From: Alphaproteobacteria bacterium
GTDB lineage: Bacteria; Pseudomonadota; Alphaproteobacteria; SHVP01
Reading direction: 5' to 3'
Assembly: GCA_040216735.1 (NCBI GenBank)
Contig: JAVJOO010000002.1
Span: forward strand, 771,118-835,117
DNA: 64,000 nt
Shown: positions 18,487 through 27,665 of the stretch, in pieces
Layout of the letters: each line of letters begins with the position of its first letter
Position numbering within the stretch: the first letter of the stretch is position 1
The notes under the pieces: model-generated
Databases searched by the model: none
Told to the model about the DNA's origin: nothing
The model's input: the letters and a program-made list of their open reading frames with translations, nothing else
Program-made: the position numbers and the translations under genes

Positions 18487-19715
18487 GATGCCGACACCAC
18501 TTGCCGCAACAACATCAGGTTCAGGCCGTTCAGGGCGCGGTACAGGGTGCGAAACCGGCGGTCGAAACCGGCCTCGCCGTGCGCGCCGCGGAGATCCGCA
18601 ACGGTTTGCACCCCGTCGATTCGGGCAACGACATCGGCCATTGTCGAGTCGACCGGGTAGGTCACCGCGATACCGTCGAAGGAGCTTCTGATCTCGGGGC
18701 GGCGACGCAGGCTTTCGGCCAGCGCCGCAGGGTCGGTGCGCATCAGGATCGGTATCGCCCGATCGTCCAAGGGGGCGACCGCCTCCGTGCGCGGTGTTCC
18801 CTTGGTCAAGTAGACGACGTGGATTTTCAAATTGCCGCCAAGATTTTCCGCCAGCGCGGCGGCGTCAAGCCACGGGAGTTTGGCGGCACGCTTGAGCAAA
18901 TCCCGGTCGCGTAAGTAGGTCGCGGGGTCGTAGCGCGCAGGCGCGAGAAAGGCCGTGGGTGTCAGCCCCGTTTGATCCGCCAAGGCCACGACCTCGGGCA
19001 CGGTGTAGGCGCGGTCGATCGGGTGCAACAAGAGATCGGCCAGCGCCGCATCGTCGTCGTTGACGCTGGAGAGGAACGGGTTGCGTTTCAGCCAGTTGGT
19101 GTCCGGCAGGTCGTCAAGCAGTTGCCGGGTAACCCTTACGCGCCGGCGCATGTCGGGTTCGGGCGCAAGGGCGCGCAGGGCGGCTTGGACGGGGTAGACG
19201 CCGGTCCGGCCCAGAGCGCCATAGACCATAATCCCCATTCCCCCACCCGGCCGTAGTAGCCCGGCCAGGACCCGCAGCCCCGCTTCGGGATCGGGCAGGT
19301 GATGCAACACGCCGCAACAGTCGATGTAGTCGAACGGTGCGCCAAGGTCCGGCGGCGCGGTCAACGACCCCTGGTGGAAGGCGATATTGGTCAACCCGCG
19401 CGCGTCGGCCCGCGCTCGCGCCACGTCCTGCGACGCGCGGCTCAGATCGAGATAGTCCACTGTCCCGTGCGGTACCCGGTCGGCCAGGTGCTGGGCCAGC
19501 ATGATCGCGGCATCGCCGGTGCCGCCGCCCGCGACCAGAGCGCGGAACGGGGCCTCGAAATTCAACCGCCCGGCAAAGACATAGTGATTGATCTCGTCAA
19601 GATGGCTGGGCGAGCCCTCGATCAGGCGCTTGCGCTCGTCCGCCGGGTCGCGGGTCGGGTAGGGCAACGCCTCGTAATGCGCCCTGACGCGATCTTTACC
19701 GTTTCGATCAGCCAT
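18483..19715 (-). CDS. Class I SAM-dependent methyltransferase with C-terminal extension
   Basis: A 410-residue soluble protein. SAM-binding motif I reads ALVAGGGTGDAAIMLA, followed by VDYLDLSRASQ (acidic loop), FDYIDCCGVLHHLPDPEAGL (motif IV region) and LLRPGGGMGIMVYG (motif VI). The N-terminal YEALPYPTRDP and INHYVFAG are seen in methyltransferases with the so-called regulatory domain. Residues 325-410 form a separate region (TMADVVARIDGVQTVADL...) that resembles a PqqD-like or winged-helix module. The substrate is unknown. ATG 19715 (MADRNGK) was chosen; the 4-nt overlap with the MATE gene suggests that its product could be exported. Confidence 0.78.
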   Translation of the reverse strand: MADRNGKDRVRAHYEALPYPTRDPADERKRLIEGSPSHLDEINHYVFAGRLNFEAPFRALVAGGGTGDAAIMLAQHLADRVPHGTVDYLDLSRASQDVARARADARGLTNIAFHQGSLTAPPDLGAPFDYIDCCGVLHHLPDPEAGLRVLAGLLRPGGGMGIMVYGALGRTGVYPVQAALRALAPEPDMRRRVRVTRQLLDDLPDTNWLKRNPFLSSVNDDDAALADLLLHPIDRAYTVPEVVALADQTGLTPTAFLAPARYDPATYLRDRDLLKRAAKLPWLDAAALAENLGGNLKIHVVYLTKGTPRTEAVAPLDDRAIPILMRTDPAALAESLRRRPEIRSSFDGIAVTYPVDSTMADVVARIDGVQTVADLRGAHGEAGFDRRFRTLYRALNGLNLMLLRQVVSAS

Positions 19716-19845
19716 GAGTCCGTTTGCCCGGCGCCTGCACGATGACCCTAGGGTTAGCGCATGGGCGCGCCTTTGACTATGCGCGACCAGGAACGGTTTC
19801 GCGGCCACCTCACGCGGATTTTGGCTAACGCGCGTGGATCAACGT

Positions 19846-19874
19846 TTGAAAACCGATTCCGCGACCGCTATGTA
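19846..19874 (+). promoter_or_regulatory. Strong candidate sigma-70 promoter of the IalB-like gene
   Basis: TTGAAA (19846-19851) and TATGTA (19869-19874) are separated by exactly 17 nt. The expected transcription start, 6-8 nt further on, falls only one or two bases before the ATG at 19883. Confidence 0.5.
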
Positions 19875-19882
19875 TTAGGGCG

Positions 19883-20407
19883 ATGCGTCGCGCGAGTCTT
19901 TTCTTGGTCACAGCCCTGGGTGCGCTTCTTTTCGCCGCGCCCGGCTACGCCCAGTCCACCCCAAAGGTGGTCGGCGAGTTTCGCGATTGGGTCGCGTTGA
20001 CCCTGAAGGACCGTACTGGCGATGTCTGCTACATGTCCTCCTCGCCGCAGAAATGGGCATCGGTGCCGGCTGGGGTCAATCGCGGCGACATCTATATCCT
20101 GGTCACCCATCGTCCCGGCGCCAAGGTCCGCGACGAGGTCAGCGTCTATACCGGCTACACCTACAAAGAGGAATCCGAGACGGTGGTGTCGATCGACGGC
20201 CAGGATTTCTCGATGTTCACCCATGACGACACCGCGTGGGCCCGCGATGCCGCCAGCGACAGCGCGCTGGTCAAGGCGATGATTCGGGGCAATACCATGG
20301 TGATTCGCGGCACCTCGAACCGGGGTACCGTTACAACCGATACCTATTCGCTCTCGGGGTTCACCGCCGCCCACAACGCGATCAACAAAGCCTGCAACAT
20401 TCGCTAG
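19883..20407 (+). CDS. IalB-like secreted protein
   Basis: A 174-residue exported protein. The signal peptide is clear (MRRASLFLVTALGALLFAAPGYAQ, cleavage after AYAQ or GYA). The mature part resembles the invasion-associated locus B family of Alphaproteobacteria: V-GEFRDWVALTLKD opening, an early Cys in DVCYMSS, a beta-rich middle (GDIYILVTHRPG, VVSIDGQDFSMFTHDDTAWARD) and the C-terminal TYSLSGFTAAHNAINKACN with the second conserved Cys, probably disulfide-bonded to the first. Despite the name, most members are in free-living bacteria and their biochemical role is not established. It has an apparent promoter so close to the ATG that the mRNA may be leaderless. Confidence 0.8.
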   Translation: MRRASLFLVTALGALLFAAPGYAQSTPKVVGEFRDWVALTLKDRTGDVCYMSSSPQKWASVPAGVNRGDIYILVTHRPGAKVRDEVSVYTGYTYKEESETVVSIDGQDFSMFTHDDTAWARDAASDSALVKAMIRGNTMVIRGTSNRGTVTTDTYSLSGFTAAHNAINKACNIR

Positions 20408-20418
20408 CGCTCTTTTCG

Positions 20419-20435
20419 TCCCGCCCGGGGCGGGA
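20419..20435 (+). promoter_or_regulatory. Hairpin over the rlmN ribosome binding region
   Basis: TCCCGCC/GGCGGGA, a perfect 7-bp repeat with a 3-nt loop, ends 11 nt before the rlmN ATG. Its right arm contains the only purine-rich (GGCGGGA) stretch that could serve as ribosome binding site. No T-run follows, so a terminator is less likely than a translational hairpin. Confidence 0.35.
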
Positions 20436-20446
20436 TAGAACACCCC

Positions 20447-21571
<1,125 letters not shown>

Positions 21572-21710
21572 GCCCGCCTTTGGTTGCCGCTGCCGACGCG
21601 CGCCGAACCTCGGTCCCCACTGGATGTTAACGCTTTCTGAACCCTAGTCGTTGGACCCTGGGGGGTGTGCGCGCTACCGTCCGGCAGCGCCGCAAGCCAA
21701 GGAGTGTCCG

Positions 21711-22460
21711 ATGTCCGCCGCCGACTCAACGCTGGAAGATCGCATCGCGCGTCTCGAACGCAGCCGCAGCATGCTGTCGATCGTTGCCGCCGCCGCGATC
21801 TTGGCTGCCGCCGTCGCCGTCGTCCTGCCGTTCCTGCCCCTAGGCGGCACTGACGACCTCGTCCTGCGCAATGCCGCGGGCGCACCGACGGTCGTCCTAT
21901 CGGGCGAGACCGGCGTCATCGAAGTACACGGCCTCAAGGTCCTCAACAACGAAGGTAAGGTGCGCGGCGAATTCGTACCTTCGAAGCTTGGCGCCGAAAT
22001 CACCCTGTTCAACTCCGACGACAAGCCCGTCGCGATCCTCAATAATTCTTCGCCCAGCCAAGGCGGCCGCCTGTCCCTATTCGGCATCGGCGAGCGCGCC
22101 GCGTTTTTCGGCGGGACCGTCACTGACGACGATTTCGGCATGGAGATTCGGATGCGCCCCGGTCACGTCGCGGTACTCAAAACGGCCAACGACGTGCCGT
22201 TCTTCTCTCTCTCCGACCGCAACGGCGAGGCACTGATCCAGCTCGATACGGGGGTGGCCGAACTCTTTGCCAACCGCCTCAGCATCCTCGGCCCCAATTC
22301 GCTGCGCCGGATGGAAATCGTCGGCACCGACACCGGGGCGAGCCTGACCCTGCGCGACGCCGACGACCGGATGCGGGCGCGTATCGCCCACGACGACCAA
22401 GAGGGCGGCGGCTTCATCCTCCAGGGTCCGGACGGCGGGACGCTCTGGCAGGCGCCCTGA
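21711..22460 (+). CDS. Membrane-anchored beta-repeat protein of unknown function
   Basis: A 249-residue protein with a cytoplasmic coiled-coil-like start (LEDRIARLERSRS), one membrane segment (MLSIVAAAAILAAAVAVVLPFLPL) and no other hydrophobic region, so most of it should lie outside the membrane. The outer part consists of degenerate beta repeats of about 20-35 residues, each ending in a loop like NAAGAPTVVL, NNEGKVRGEF, NSDDKPVAIL, DRNGEALIQL, DADDRMRARI. This (D/N)-x-x-G-x-x-x-h pattern resembles beta-solenoid or propeller-like surface proteins, but I recognise no named family. ATG 21711 is preceded by AAGGAG. It lies between rlmN and argG on the same strand. Confidence 0.7.
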   Translation: MSAADSTLEDRIARLERSRSMLSIVAAAAILAAAVAVVLPFLPLGGTDDLVLRNAAGAPTVVLSGETGVIEVHGLKVLNNEGKVRGEFVPSKLGAEITLFNSDDKPVAILNNSSPSQGGRLSLFGIGERAAFFGGTVTDDDFGMEIRMRPGHVAVLKTANDVPFFSLSDRNGEALIQLDTGVAELFANRLSILGPNSLRRMEIVGTDTGASLTLRDADDRMRARIAHDDQEGGGFILQGPDGGTLWQAP

Positions 22461-22471
22461 CAGCGGGCGAT

Positions 22472-22499
22472 TTGCCGAAACCGCGCGCATCCCTATACT
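22472..22499 (+). promoter_or_regulatory. Candidate promoter of argG
   Basis: TTGCCG (22472-22477) and TATACT (22494-22499) are 16 nt apart, about 30 nt before the argG ATG. The -10 box is close to consensus, the -35 box is weaker. Confidence 0.45.
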
Positions 22500-22529
22500 C
22501 CGCGCCCTGATTTTCGAGCGCGGTACACC

Positions 22530-23744
22530 ATGACCAAACAGATCAAAAAAGCGGTGCTCGCCTATTCGGGCGGGCTCGACACCTCCGTCATCCTCAAGTG
22601 GCTGCAGATCACCTACGGCTGCGAGATCGTCACCTTCACCGCCGACCTCGGCCAGGGCGAAGAGCTCGAACCGGCGCGGGCCAAGGCCGAAATGCTCGGC
22701 GTGCGCGAAATCTACATCGAGGATTTGCGCGAGGAATTCGTCCGCGACTTCGTCTTTCCGATGTTCCGCGCCAACGCGCTGTACGAAGGCATCTATCTAT
22801 TGGGCACCTCGATCGCGCGCCCCCTGATCGCCAAACGGCAAATCGAGATCGCCGCGGCGACGGGCGCGGACGCGGTCGCCCACGGCGCGACCGGCAAGGG
22901 CAACGACCAGGTCCGCTTCGAACTTGGCTATTATGCGCTCAATCCCGACATCACGGTCATCGCGCCGTGGCGCGAATGGGATTTGGTCTCGCGCACGCGC
23001 CTGATCGAATTCGCCGAGCAGCATCAGATTCCCATCGCCAAAGACAAACGCGGCGAGGCGCCGTTCTCGACCGACGCCAACCTGTTGCACACATCGTCGG
23101 AAGGTAAGGCACTCGAAGACCCGTGGACCGAAGCCGACGAACACGTCCATTCGCGCACCGTGTCGCCCGAAGCCGCACCGGACAAGCCGACCTACATCAC
23201 GGTGACGTTCGAGCAGGGTGACGCCGTCGCCATCGACGGCAACCCGTTGTCGCCCGCCAGTTTGCTGACCCAACTCAACGAGCTCGGGCGCGACAACGGC
23301 ATCGGCCGCCTCGATCTCGTCGAAAACCGCTTCGTCGGCATGAAGTCGCGCGGCATATACGAAACACCCGGCGGCACCATTTTGTTGGCGGCCCACCGCG
23401 GCATTGAAAGCCTGACCCTCGACCGCGGCGCGATGCATCTGAAGGACGAACTGATGCCGCGCTACGCCGAGCTCATCTACAACGGGTTCTGGTGGTCGCC
23501 CGAACGCGAGATGCTCCAAGCGCTCATCGACAAATCGCAAGCCAAGGTCACCGGCGAGGTTCGGCTGAAGCTTTACAAAGGCAATGCGACCGTTGTCGGA
23601 CGTCAGTCGCCGCACAGCCTGTACAGCCTGCAGCACGTTACCTTCGAAGAAGACTCGGTTTACGACCAGCGCGACGCAGAAGGATTCATCAAGCTCAACG
23701 CGCTGCGCCTGAAGCTTCTCAAGCGCCGCGATTCATTGCCGTGA
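22530..23744 (+). CDS. argG: Argininosuccinate synthase
   Basis: A 404-residue cytoplasmic enzyme that joins citrulline and aspartate with ATP, the penultimate step of arginine synthesis. The N-type ATP-pyrophosphatase motif [10 protein letters not shown] is at residues 10-19; [11 protein letters not shown] and the C-terminal [15 protein letters not shown] are conserved signature regions. Length is normal. Start ATG 22530 has a weak ribosome site but the N-terminus [15 protein letters not shown] fits the family. argH is not in the window. A DUF3253 gene begins 4 nt after the stop. Confidence 0.97.
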   Translation: MTKQIKKAVLAYSGGLDTSVILKWLQITYGCEIVTFTADLGQGEELEPARAKAEMLGVREIYIEDLREEFVRDFVFPMFRANALYEGIYLLGTSIARPLIAKRQIEIAAATGADAVAHGATGKGNDQVRFELGYYALNPDITVIAPWREWDLVSRTRLIEFAEQHQIPIAKDKRGEAPFSTDANLLHTSSEGKALEDPWTEADEHVHSRTVSPEAAPDKPTYITVTFEQGDAVAIDGNPLSPASLLTQLNELGRDNGIGRLDLVENRFVGMKSRGIYETPGGTILLAAHRGIESLTLDRGAMHLKDELMPRYAELIYNGFWWSPEREMLQALIDKSQAKVTGEVRLKLYKGNATVVGRQSPHSLYSLQHVTFEEDSVYDQRDAEGFIKLNALRLKLLKRRDSLP

Positions 23745-23748
23745 TCCG

Positions 23749-24045
23749 ATGAGCGATGTGGAAGAGGCGCGCGATCCCGCCGCCGAGGCGATCCTCGATT
23801 TGATCGCCAACAACCCAGGCGGGGTGCGCCCCGAGCAGGTCGCCCAAGCCTTGGCCGAGCGCTACCGCAAACCCAAGGACGGCCCCAATTTATGGCGCAA
23901 GTACCTGCATGCCGTGCGGCAGGAGGCGCTACACCTTGCGCGCGACGGCGACATCGCGATCCTACGCAAGGGCAAGCCGGTCGATCCGCACAAGCCGATC
24001 AAAGGATTGATTCGACTGGCCAAACCGGTGGCAGCCTCAGACTGA
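23749..24045 (+). CDS. DUF3253 domain protein
   Basis: A 98-residue soluble protein that looks like a DUF3253 winged-helix-like domain: [24 protein letters not shown], then W-x-x-x-L--VR-EA-x-LA ([19 protein letters not shown]), then a beta-hairpin [20 protein letters not shown]. In this family the end reads -G-PVDP--x-GPIRL-. The fold suggests nucleic-acid or protein binding but function is unknown. ATG 23749 lies 4 nt after the argG stop, so it is translated with argG. Its 3' end overlaps the convergent folD gene by 9 nt. Confidence 0.75.
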   Translation: MSDVEEARDPAAEAILDLIANNPGGVRPEQVAQALAERYRKPKDGPNLWRKYLHAVRQEALHLARDGDIAILRKGKPVDPHKPIKGLIRLAKPVAASD

Positions 24046-24930
24046 CGGGACCGCGATCCCGTGCTGCTGACAGGCCGCCGTTACCGTATTCAACAATAGA
24101 CACGCGATCGTCATCGGCCCGACGCCGCCCGGCACCGGGGTAATCGCGCGGGCCACTTTCGTTGCCTCGTCAAAGGCCACGTCGCCTAGAATTTTCGCCT
24201 TGCCGCCAGCCGGATCCTCGATCCGGTTGATCCCGACATCGATCACCGTGGCGCCGGGCTTGATCCAATCGCCGCGGATCATTTCGGGCCGCCCGGCTGC
24301 GGCCACCACGATATCCGCGCGGCGGCAGACGGCGGCAAGATCGCGGGTGCGCGAATGCGCCATCGTCACCGTGGCGTTGGCCGCCAGCAACAGCTGGGCG
24401 ACCGGTTTGCCGACCAATTTGGAGCGGCCGACGACGATGGCCTCGGCGCCCTCCAATACGGCACCCGAGCGCTCCAGCAAGATCATGCAGCCGCGCGGGG
24501 TACACGAGACCAGCGCATTGGCTTGGCCAAGCGACAGGCGTCCGGCATTCACCGGGTGCAAACCATCGACGTCCTTGTCCGGGTCGATGGCGCTGACGAT
24601 GTCGTTTTCCGAAATGTGACCCGGCAGCGGCATCTGCACCAAGATACCGTGGACCTTCGGGTCGGCGTTCAGCTCGCGGACCTTGGCGAGCAACGCATCC
24701 TGCGCCGTGTCGGCGGGCAGCTTGAACTCGTAGGAATTCATCCCTGCCGCCAACGTCATCTTGCCCTTGTTGCGCACATAGATCTGGCTCGCCGGATCCT
24801 CGCCGACCAGCACAACGGCAAGGCCGGGCGTCAATCCATGGTCCCGTTTCAAGGTGGCGACTTGAGCGGCGACTTCGGCGCGCACATCGGCCGCAATGGC
24901 CTTGCCGTCGATCAATAGTGCATCACCCAT
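24037..24930 (-). CDS. folD: Bifunctional methylenetetrahydrofolate dehydrogenase/cyclohydrolase
   Basis: A 297-residue cytoplasmic enzyme interconverting 5,10-methylene-, 5,10-methenyl- and 10-formyl-THF with NADP+. The catalytic region [12 protein letters not shown] carries the key Tyr and Lys, VQMPLPGHI the substrate loop, and [18 protein letters not shown] the nucleotide-binding loop; [10 protein letters not shown] is the conserved C-terminal signature. The start ATG 24930 ([10 protein letters not shown]) has an AAGGGA site and overlaps the 3' end of the YggU gene by 8 nt, so YggT, YggU and FolD form one minus-strand unit. Length is typical (280-300). Confidence 0.96.
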   Translation of the reverse strand: MGDALLIDGKAIAADVRAEVAAQVATLKRDHGLTPGLAVVLVGEDPASQIYVRNKGKMTLAAGMNSYEFKLPADTAQDALLAKVRELNADPKVHGILVQMPLPGHISENDIVSAIDPDKDVDGLHPVNAGRLSLGQANALVSCTPRGCMILLERSGAVLEGAEAIVVGRSKLVGKPVAQLLLAANATVTMAHSRTRDLAAVCRRADIVVAAAGRPEMIRGDWIKPGATVIDVGINRIEDPAGGKAKILGDVAFDEATKVARAITPVPGGVGPMTIACLLLNTVTAACQQHGIAVPSV

Positions 24931-25261
24931 CGCGATCCCTTGCCCATTGGTTGAGGTGGCGCAGCACAGCCGTTGGATGGCCCGCCACGAGGACTGTTTT
25001 GTGTCGGTCGGTGTCGCCCGTGGCAAGTGCTAATTGACCGACCGGTAGGCGCCAGGCCTTGGCCAACACGGCGAGGATAGCGGCATTGGCCTTGCCCTTA
25101 TCCGGTGCCGCCGTCACGCGGACCTTGACCGCAGCGCCATGGCCGCTCGCGACGATGCCGTCGATTTGGTTGCGTGACGCTTTTGGGGCACCCAGGACAC
25201 GGACGATAACGCCGTCCGCGACGGCCCGGAACGGCGTGTCTTTAGAATCTTCCGTAGCCAA
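24923..25261 (-). CDS. DUF167/YggU family protein
   Basis: A 112-residue soluble protein with the family core: [43 protein letters not shown] and a C-terminal helix starting [17 protein letters not shown]167 proteins are small alpha/beta proteins conserved from bacteria to man with no settled function; they are very often next to yggT, as here. The gene overlaps the YggT gene upstream by 20 nt and folD downstream by 8 nt. Confidence 0.85.
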   Translation of the reverse strand: MATEDSKDTPFRAVADGVIVRVLGAPKASRNQIDGIVASGHGAAVKVRVTAAPDKGKANAAILAVLAKAWRLPVGQLALATGDTDRHKTVLVAGHPTAVLRHLNQWARDRDG

Positions 25262-25538
25262 GCGTATCGCGCAGGATCAGGCCCCGGACGATGAACTCGA
25301 CGAGCAGGATGACAATGATCGGCGAGACATCGATGCCACCGAGGTTCGGTAACAGGCGGCGCACGGGTGCCAGCACCGGTTCGGTCACGCGGTGAAGAAA
25401 GTCGCCGAGCATATAAATGACGCGATTGCCGGTATTGACGACGTTGAAGGCGATCAACCAGCTCAATATTGCCGATCCGATCAGCGCCCAGACGTACAGC
25501 AACGCCAGCGTATCAAGGAGCCCGAGGATGGATTGCAT
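25242..25538 (-). CDS. YggT family membrane protein
   Basis: A 98-residue inner-membrane protein with two hydrophobic blocks: LLDTLALLYVWALIGSAILSWLIAFN at the N-terminus and VSPIIVILLVEFIVRGLIL at the C-terminus, with the conserved FLHRVTEPVLAPVRRLLPNLGGIDVSP between them. YggT proteins are linked to osmotic tolerance and, in plastids, to nucleoid and haem-complex assembly; the bacterial role is not settled. I chose ATG 25538 (MQSILGLL). It leads the yggT-yggU-folD unit. Confidence 0.9.
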   Translation of the reverse strand: MQSILGLLDTLALLYVWALIGSAILSWLIAFNVVNTGNRVIYMLGDFLHRVTEPVLAPVRRLLPNLGGIDVSPIIVILLVEFIVRGLILRDTLGYGRF

Positions 25539-25668
25539 CGTACCTATGGGGTTGGTGGCGGCGGGACGCCCTGACCGCCAGTCGATCGGCGGGCGCAGCG
25601 CCCGCATTAAACCCGATGGGCTGGGGGCGGGCAAGGCGGCGACGCGCCGCCGATGTCGGCACAAAGCC

Positions 25669-25698
25669 TTGACACCGGCGGAAGCCCATCATCATTAT
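25669..25698 (+). promoter_or_regulatory. Promoter of the tRNA-Ala gene
   Basis: A consensus TTGACA (25669-25674) and CATTAT (25693-25698) are 18 nt apart. Transcription would start about 20 nt before the mature tRNA end, which fits a stable-RNA gene with a short leader. Confidence 0.6.
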
Positions 25699-25724
25699 CC
25701 GCCTGCCTTCACCCAGGCCAAAAT

Positions 25725-25800
25725 GGGGCAGTAGCTCAGTTGGGAGAGCGCGGCGTTCGCAATGCCGAGGTCAGGGGTTCGATTCCCCTCTGCTCCACCA
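25725..25800 (+). tRNA. tRNA-Ala (anticodon CGC)
   Basis: A full cloverleaf can be drawn: acceptor stem GGGGCAG/CTGCTCC, D-arm GCTC...GAGC, anticodon stem CGGCG/TGCCG with loop TTCGCAA (anticodon CGC, reads GCG), T-arm AGGGG-TTCGATT-CCCCT, and an encoded ACCA end. The G3-T70 wobble in the acceptor stem is the alanine identity element. GCG is a common codon in this high-GC DNA, so the tRNA should be well used. No integrase gene lies beside it. Confidence 0.96.
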
Positions 25801-25804
25801 TTCC

Positions 25805-25829
25805 CCCCGGTACGCTATCCGCACCGGGG
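25805..25829. terminator. Weak terminator-like hairpin after the tRNA
   Basis: CCCCGGT/ACCGGGG with an 11-nt loop follows the tRNA by 4 nt and lies 13 nt before the stop codon of the convergent Spy-like gene. No T-run follows on the plus strand, so it is only a possible transcription end for either gene. Confidence 0.35.
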
Positions 25830-25842
25830 TGGAAAACCCCCG

Positions 25843-26307
25843 CTAGTCAGCCAGTCGCCGCAGCACCCGGTCCAATCGGTCCGTCAATTTGTCCCGCTGG
25901 TCGTTGTTGAGACTGGCGTGAAAAGCGACGAATGCCGGCAGAACCGCGTCGAGACGCTGATCGAATTCCGACTTGAGGCGATCGCCCAGGGCCGACACCG
26001 CCGCTGCATCGATTTGCGCCGACCCCACCAGCGCACGGGTGTCTCGCACCAGTTGTTCGGCGAACGTTCGATCATCGGCGGAGGCGGTCACCATCGCATC
26101 GGCGACCTTGCGGAACTCTTCGCGCTGACCGGCATCGAGATCGAGCTTTCGAGTGACGACCTTGGTTGCCCAATCGGCGCGCGCTTCGGCACTGCGATGA
26201 TGATGATGGTCCCCGCTGACGGCGGCGCCGATCCCGACGAGAACGAGCACCGCCGCGGCACCGGCGAACCATTTGCGTCGACCTTGGAACAATGAACGAA
26301 ACGTCAT
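25843..26307 (-). CDS. Spy/CpxP-like periplasmic stress protein
   Basis: A 154-residue protein with an N-terminal membrane anchor or signal (RKWFAGAAAVLVLVGIGAAVSG), then DHHHH and a long, all-helical charged domain. Two repeats resemble the LTxxQ motif of Spy/CpxP/CnrX proteins (LDLDAGQREEFRKVAD and LNNDQRDKLTDRL). Such proteins act as ATP-independent chaperones or metal sensors in the periplasm. The four histidines just after the membrane segment could bind metal. ATG 26307 has a GAGGGG site. It is divergent from the cyclase gene, with an inverted repeat between them. Confidence 0.65.
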   Translation of the reverse strand: MTFRSLFQGRRKWFAGAAAVLVLVGIGAAVSGDHHHHRSAEARADWATKVVTRKLDLDAGQREEFRKVADAMVTASADDRTFAEQLVRDTRALVGSAQIDAAAVSALGDRLKSEFDQRLDAVLPAFVAFHASLNNDQRDKLTDRLDRVLRRLAD

Positions 26308-26375
26308 GGTGGTCCCCTCATGGGTGAGTTGATACCTCTGACACATCGGCTCGATCCGGCGTAAGTCAATGTGCT

Positions 26376-26394
26376 GGTCCGATAGTGCCGGACC
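26376..26394. promoter_or_regulatory. Inverted repeat in the Spy-like/cyclase intergenic region
   Basis: GGTCCG-ATAGTGC-CGGACC: a perfect 6-bp repeat with a 7-nt spacer, extendable outward by GCT/GGC (two more pairs and one wobble). It lies between the two divergent starts, 32 nt before the cyclase -35 box, and could be an operator for a dimeric regulator. No regulator gene is adjacent. Confidence 0.4.
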
Positions 26395-26425
26395 GGCATA
26401 GCGTTACCCAAGGACGGAATACGAC

Positions 26426-26454
26426 TTAACAATCGTCGTGAAGCCTCCTACATA
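26426..26454 (+). promoter_or_regulatory. Candidate promoter of the cyclase operon
   Basis: TTAACA (26426-26431) and TACATA (26449-26454) are exactly 17 nt apart, about 26 nt before the GTG start at 26481. Confidence 0.5.
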
Positions 26455-26480
26455 AGAACGAGGTTAAGGCGAGGGGGGCT

Positions 26481-27665
26481 GTGGCAGAAACCGCACCACG
26501 CAAGCTCGCCGCCATTCTTGCGGCGGATGTCGTCGGCTATAGCCGGCTGATGGGACAGGACGAGGACGCCACCGTCCGGACTCTGTCCGACTACAGGGCT
26601 GTCATCGGCGAAGCGGTAAGCCACCACGAGGGGCGCGTTTTTGGCGGCGCGGGCGATAGCCTCGTCGCCGAATTTTCAAGCCCGGTTCAGGCCGTGCGGT
26701 GCGCCCTTGCCATCCAAGAAGGCATCGCCGCCAGAAACGAAAGCCTGCCCGAAGATCGCCGCATGCGGTTCCGCATAGGCGTCAATCTTGGCGACGTCAT
26801 TGTCGACGGCGACAACTTGCTCGGTGACGGTGTCAACGTTGCTGCGCGCCTCGAAGGTCTAGCAACGCCGGGTGGCATTTGCATCACAGCGTCGGTCTAC
26901 GATCAAATCCGCAACCGTATCGATGCGCCGATCACGGATCTCGGTCGGCAAACCTTCAAGAACATCGACCAACCCGTCCGTGTCTTCGGTGTCGGTGCGC
27001 ACCAGCCGCGGCGGCGCCGCCGTTCGGTACGGCTGACGGCGGCTTTGGCCGTGGCGGCGGCGGTGATCCTTGGCGCGGTGTTTTTCTTGGGCGGCGAAAC
27101 GCCGCCGCCGGCGAACGCCGCGCCCGTCCTGGTGGTCTACCCCTTCGATCCGATTGGCGAAGACAATCGTCTCGTTCAGATCGGTGATGGCTTGCGCCAA
27201 GATCTGATGATCTCGCTTTCCGATGCGAATGCTCGCCTGCGGATCGTTGCCGTGGCTACGCGCTCCATCCCGGCGGATCCGCCGCCCGATTACGTCCTCG
27301 ACGGCAGCGTGCGAATCGCGGGCGACACGGTGCGCGTTACCGCCTTGCTCGTCGAACAACGTAGCGGCTATCAACTTTGGGGCGGGCGCTTCGACCGGCG
27401 CACCGATGCCGGTCTAACTTTCCAGGACGATATCGCAGGGAAGATCGCGGACTCGCTCACCGGCAAGTTGGCTGTTGCCGAAGCCGAACGAGCGCGCCCG
27501 CCTGGCGCCCTAGCGAGCGTCGTCAACGGTCTTGCGATGGTGGGGCGCTTTACTCGTCGCGCCGCCGCATTCCCGTTCGATCTCTACCGACGCGTCGTCG
27601 GCGCCGCAGACATCCCCGCCGATACAAAGCTCTCCGCCCTCCCCGTAGGAAAGGTGCTCTCATGA
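26481..27665 (+). CDS. Class III adenylate/guanylate cyclase with TolB-like periplasmic domain
   Basis: A 394-residue bitopic protein. The N-terminal catalytic domain (about 8-172) has the two metal-binding aspartates (Asp16 in AADVVGYS, Asp59 in GAGDSLVAEF) and the transition-state pair Asn119/Arg123 in GVNVAARLE, so it should be active and make cAMP (or cGMP). A basic stretch (RRRRR) leads to one membrane segment (about 185-204). The outer part resembles the TolB-N/FlgO-like domain found in many proteobacterial cyclases (VLVVYPFDPIGEDNRLVQIGDGL, DYVLDGSVR, YQLWGGRFDR). The TPR array that usually follows is missing. GTG 26481 has a GAGGGGGG site. It is coupled by ATGA to the next gene. Confidence 0.88.
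   Translation: MAETAPRKLAAILAADVVGYSRLMGQDEDATVRTLSDYRAVIGEAVSHHEGRVFGGAGDSLVAEFSSPVQAVRCALAIQEGIAARNESLPEDRRMRFRIGVNLGDVIVDGDNLLGDGVNVAARLEGLATPGGICITASVYDQIRNRIDAPITDLGRQTFKNIDQPVRVFGVGAHQPRRRRRSVRLTAALAVAAAVILGAVFFLGGETPPPANAAPVLVVYPFDPIGEDNRLVQIGDGLRQDLMISLSDANARLRIVAVATRSIPADPPPDYVLDGSVRIAGDTVRVTALLVEQRSGYQLWGGRFDRRTDAGLTFQDDIAGKIADSLTGKLAVAEAERARPPGALASVVNGLAMVGRFTRRAAAFPFDLYRRVVGAADIPADTKLSALPVGKVLS

Noticed and set aside
25725-25800. tRNA-Ala as a possible integration site of a mobile element.
   Set aside because: There is no integrase, no repeat of the tRNA 3' end in the flanks, and gene content on both sides is ordinary chromosomal.
26200-26211. HHHH cluster in the Spy-like protein as an engineered histidine tag.
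   Set aside because: It is a natural four-codon run near the membrane segment with mixed codons and no vector sequence around it.
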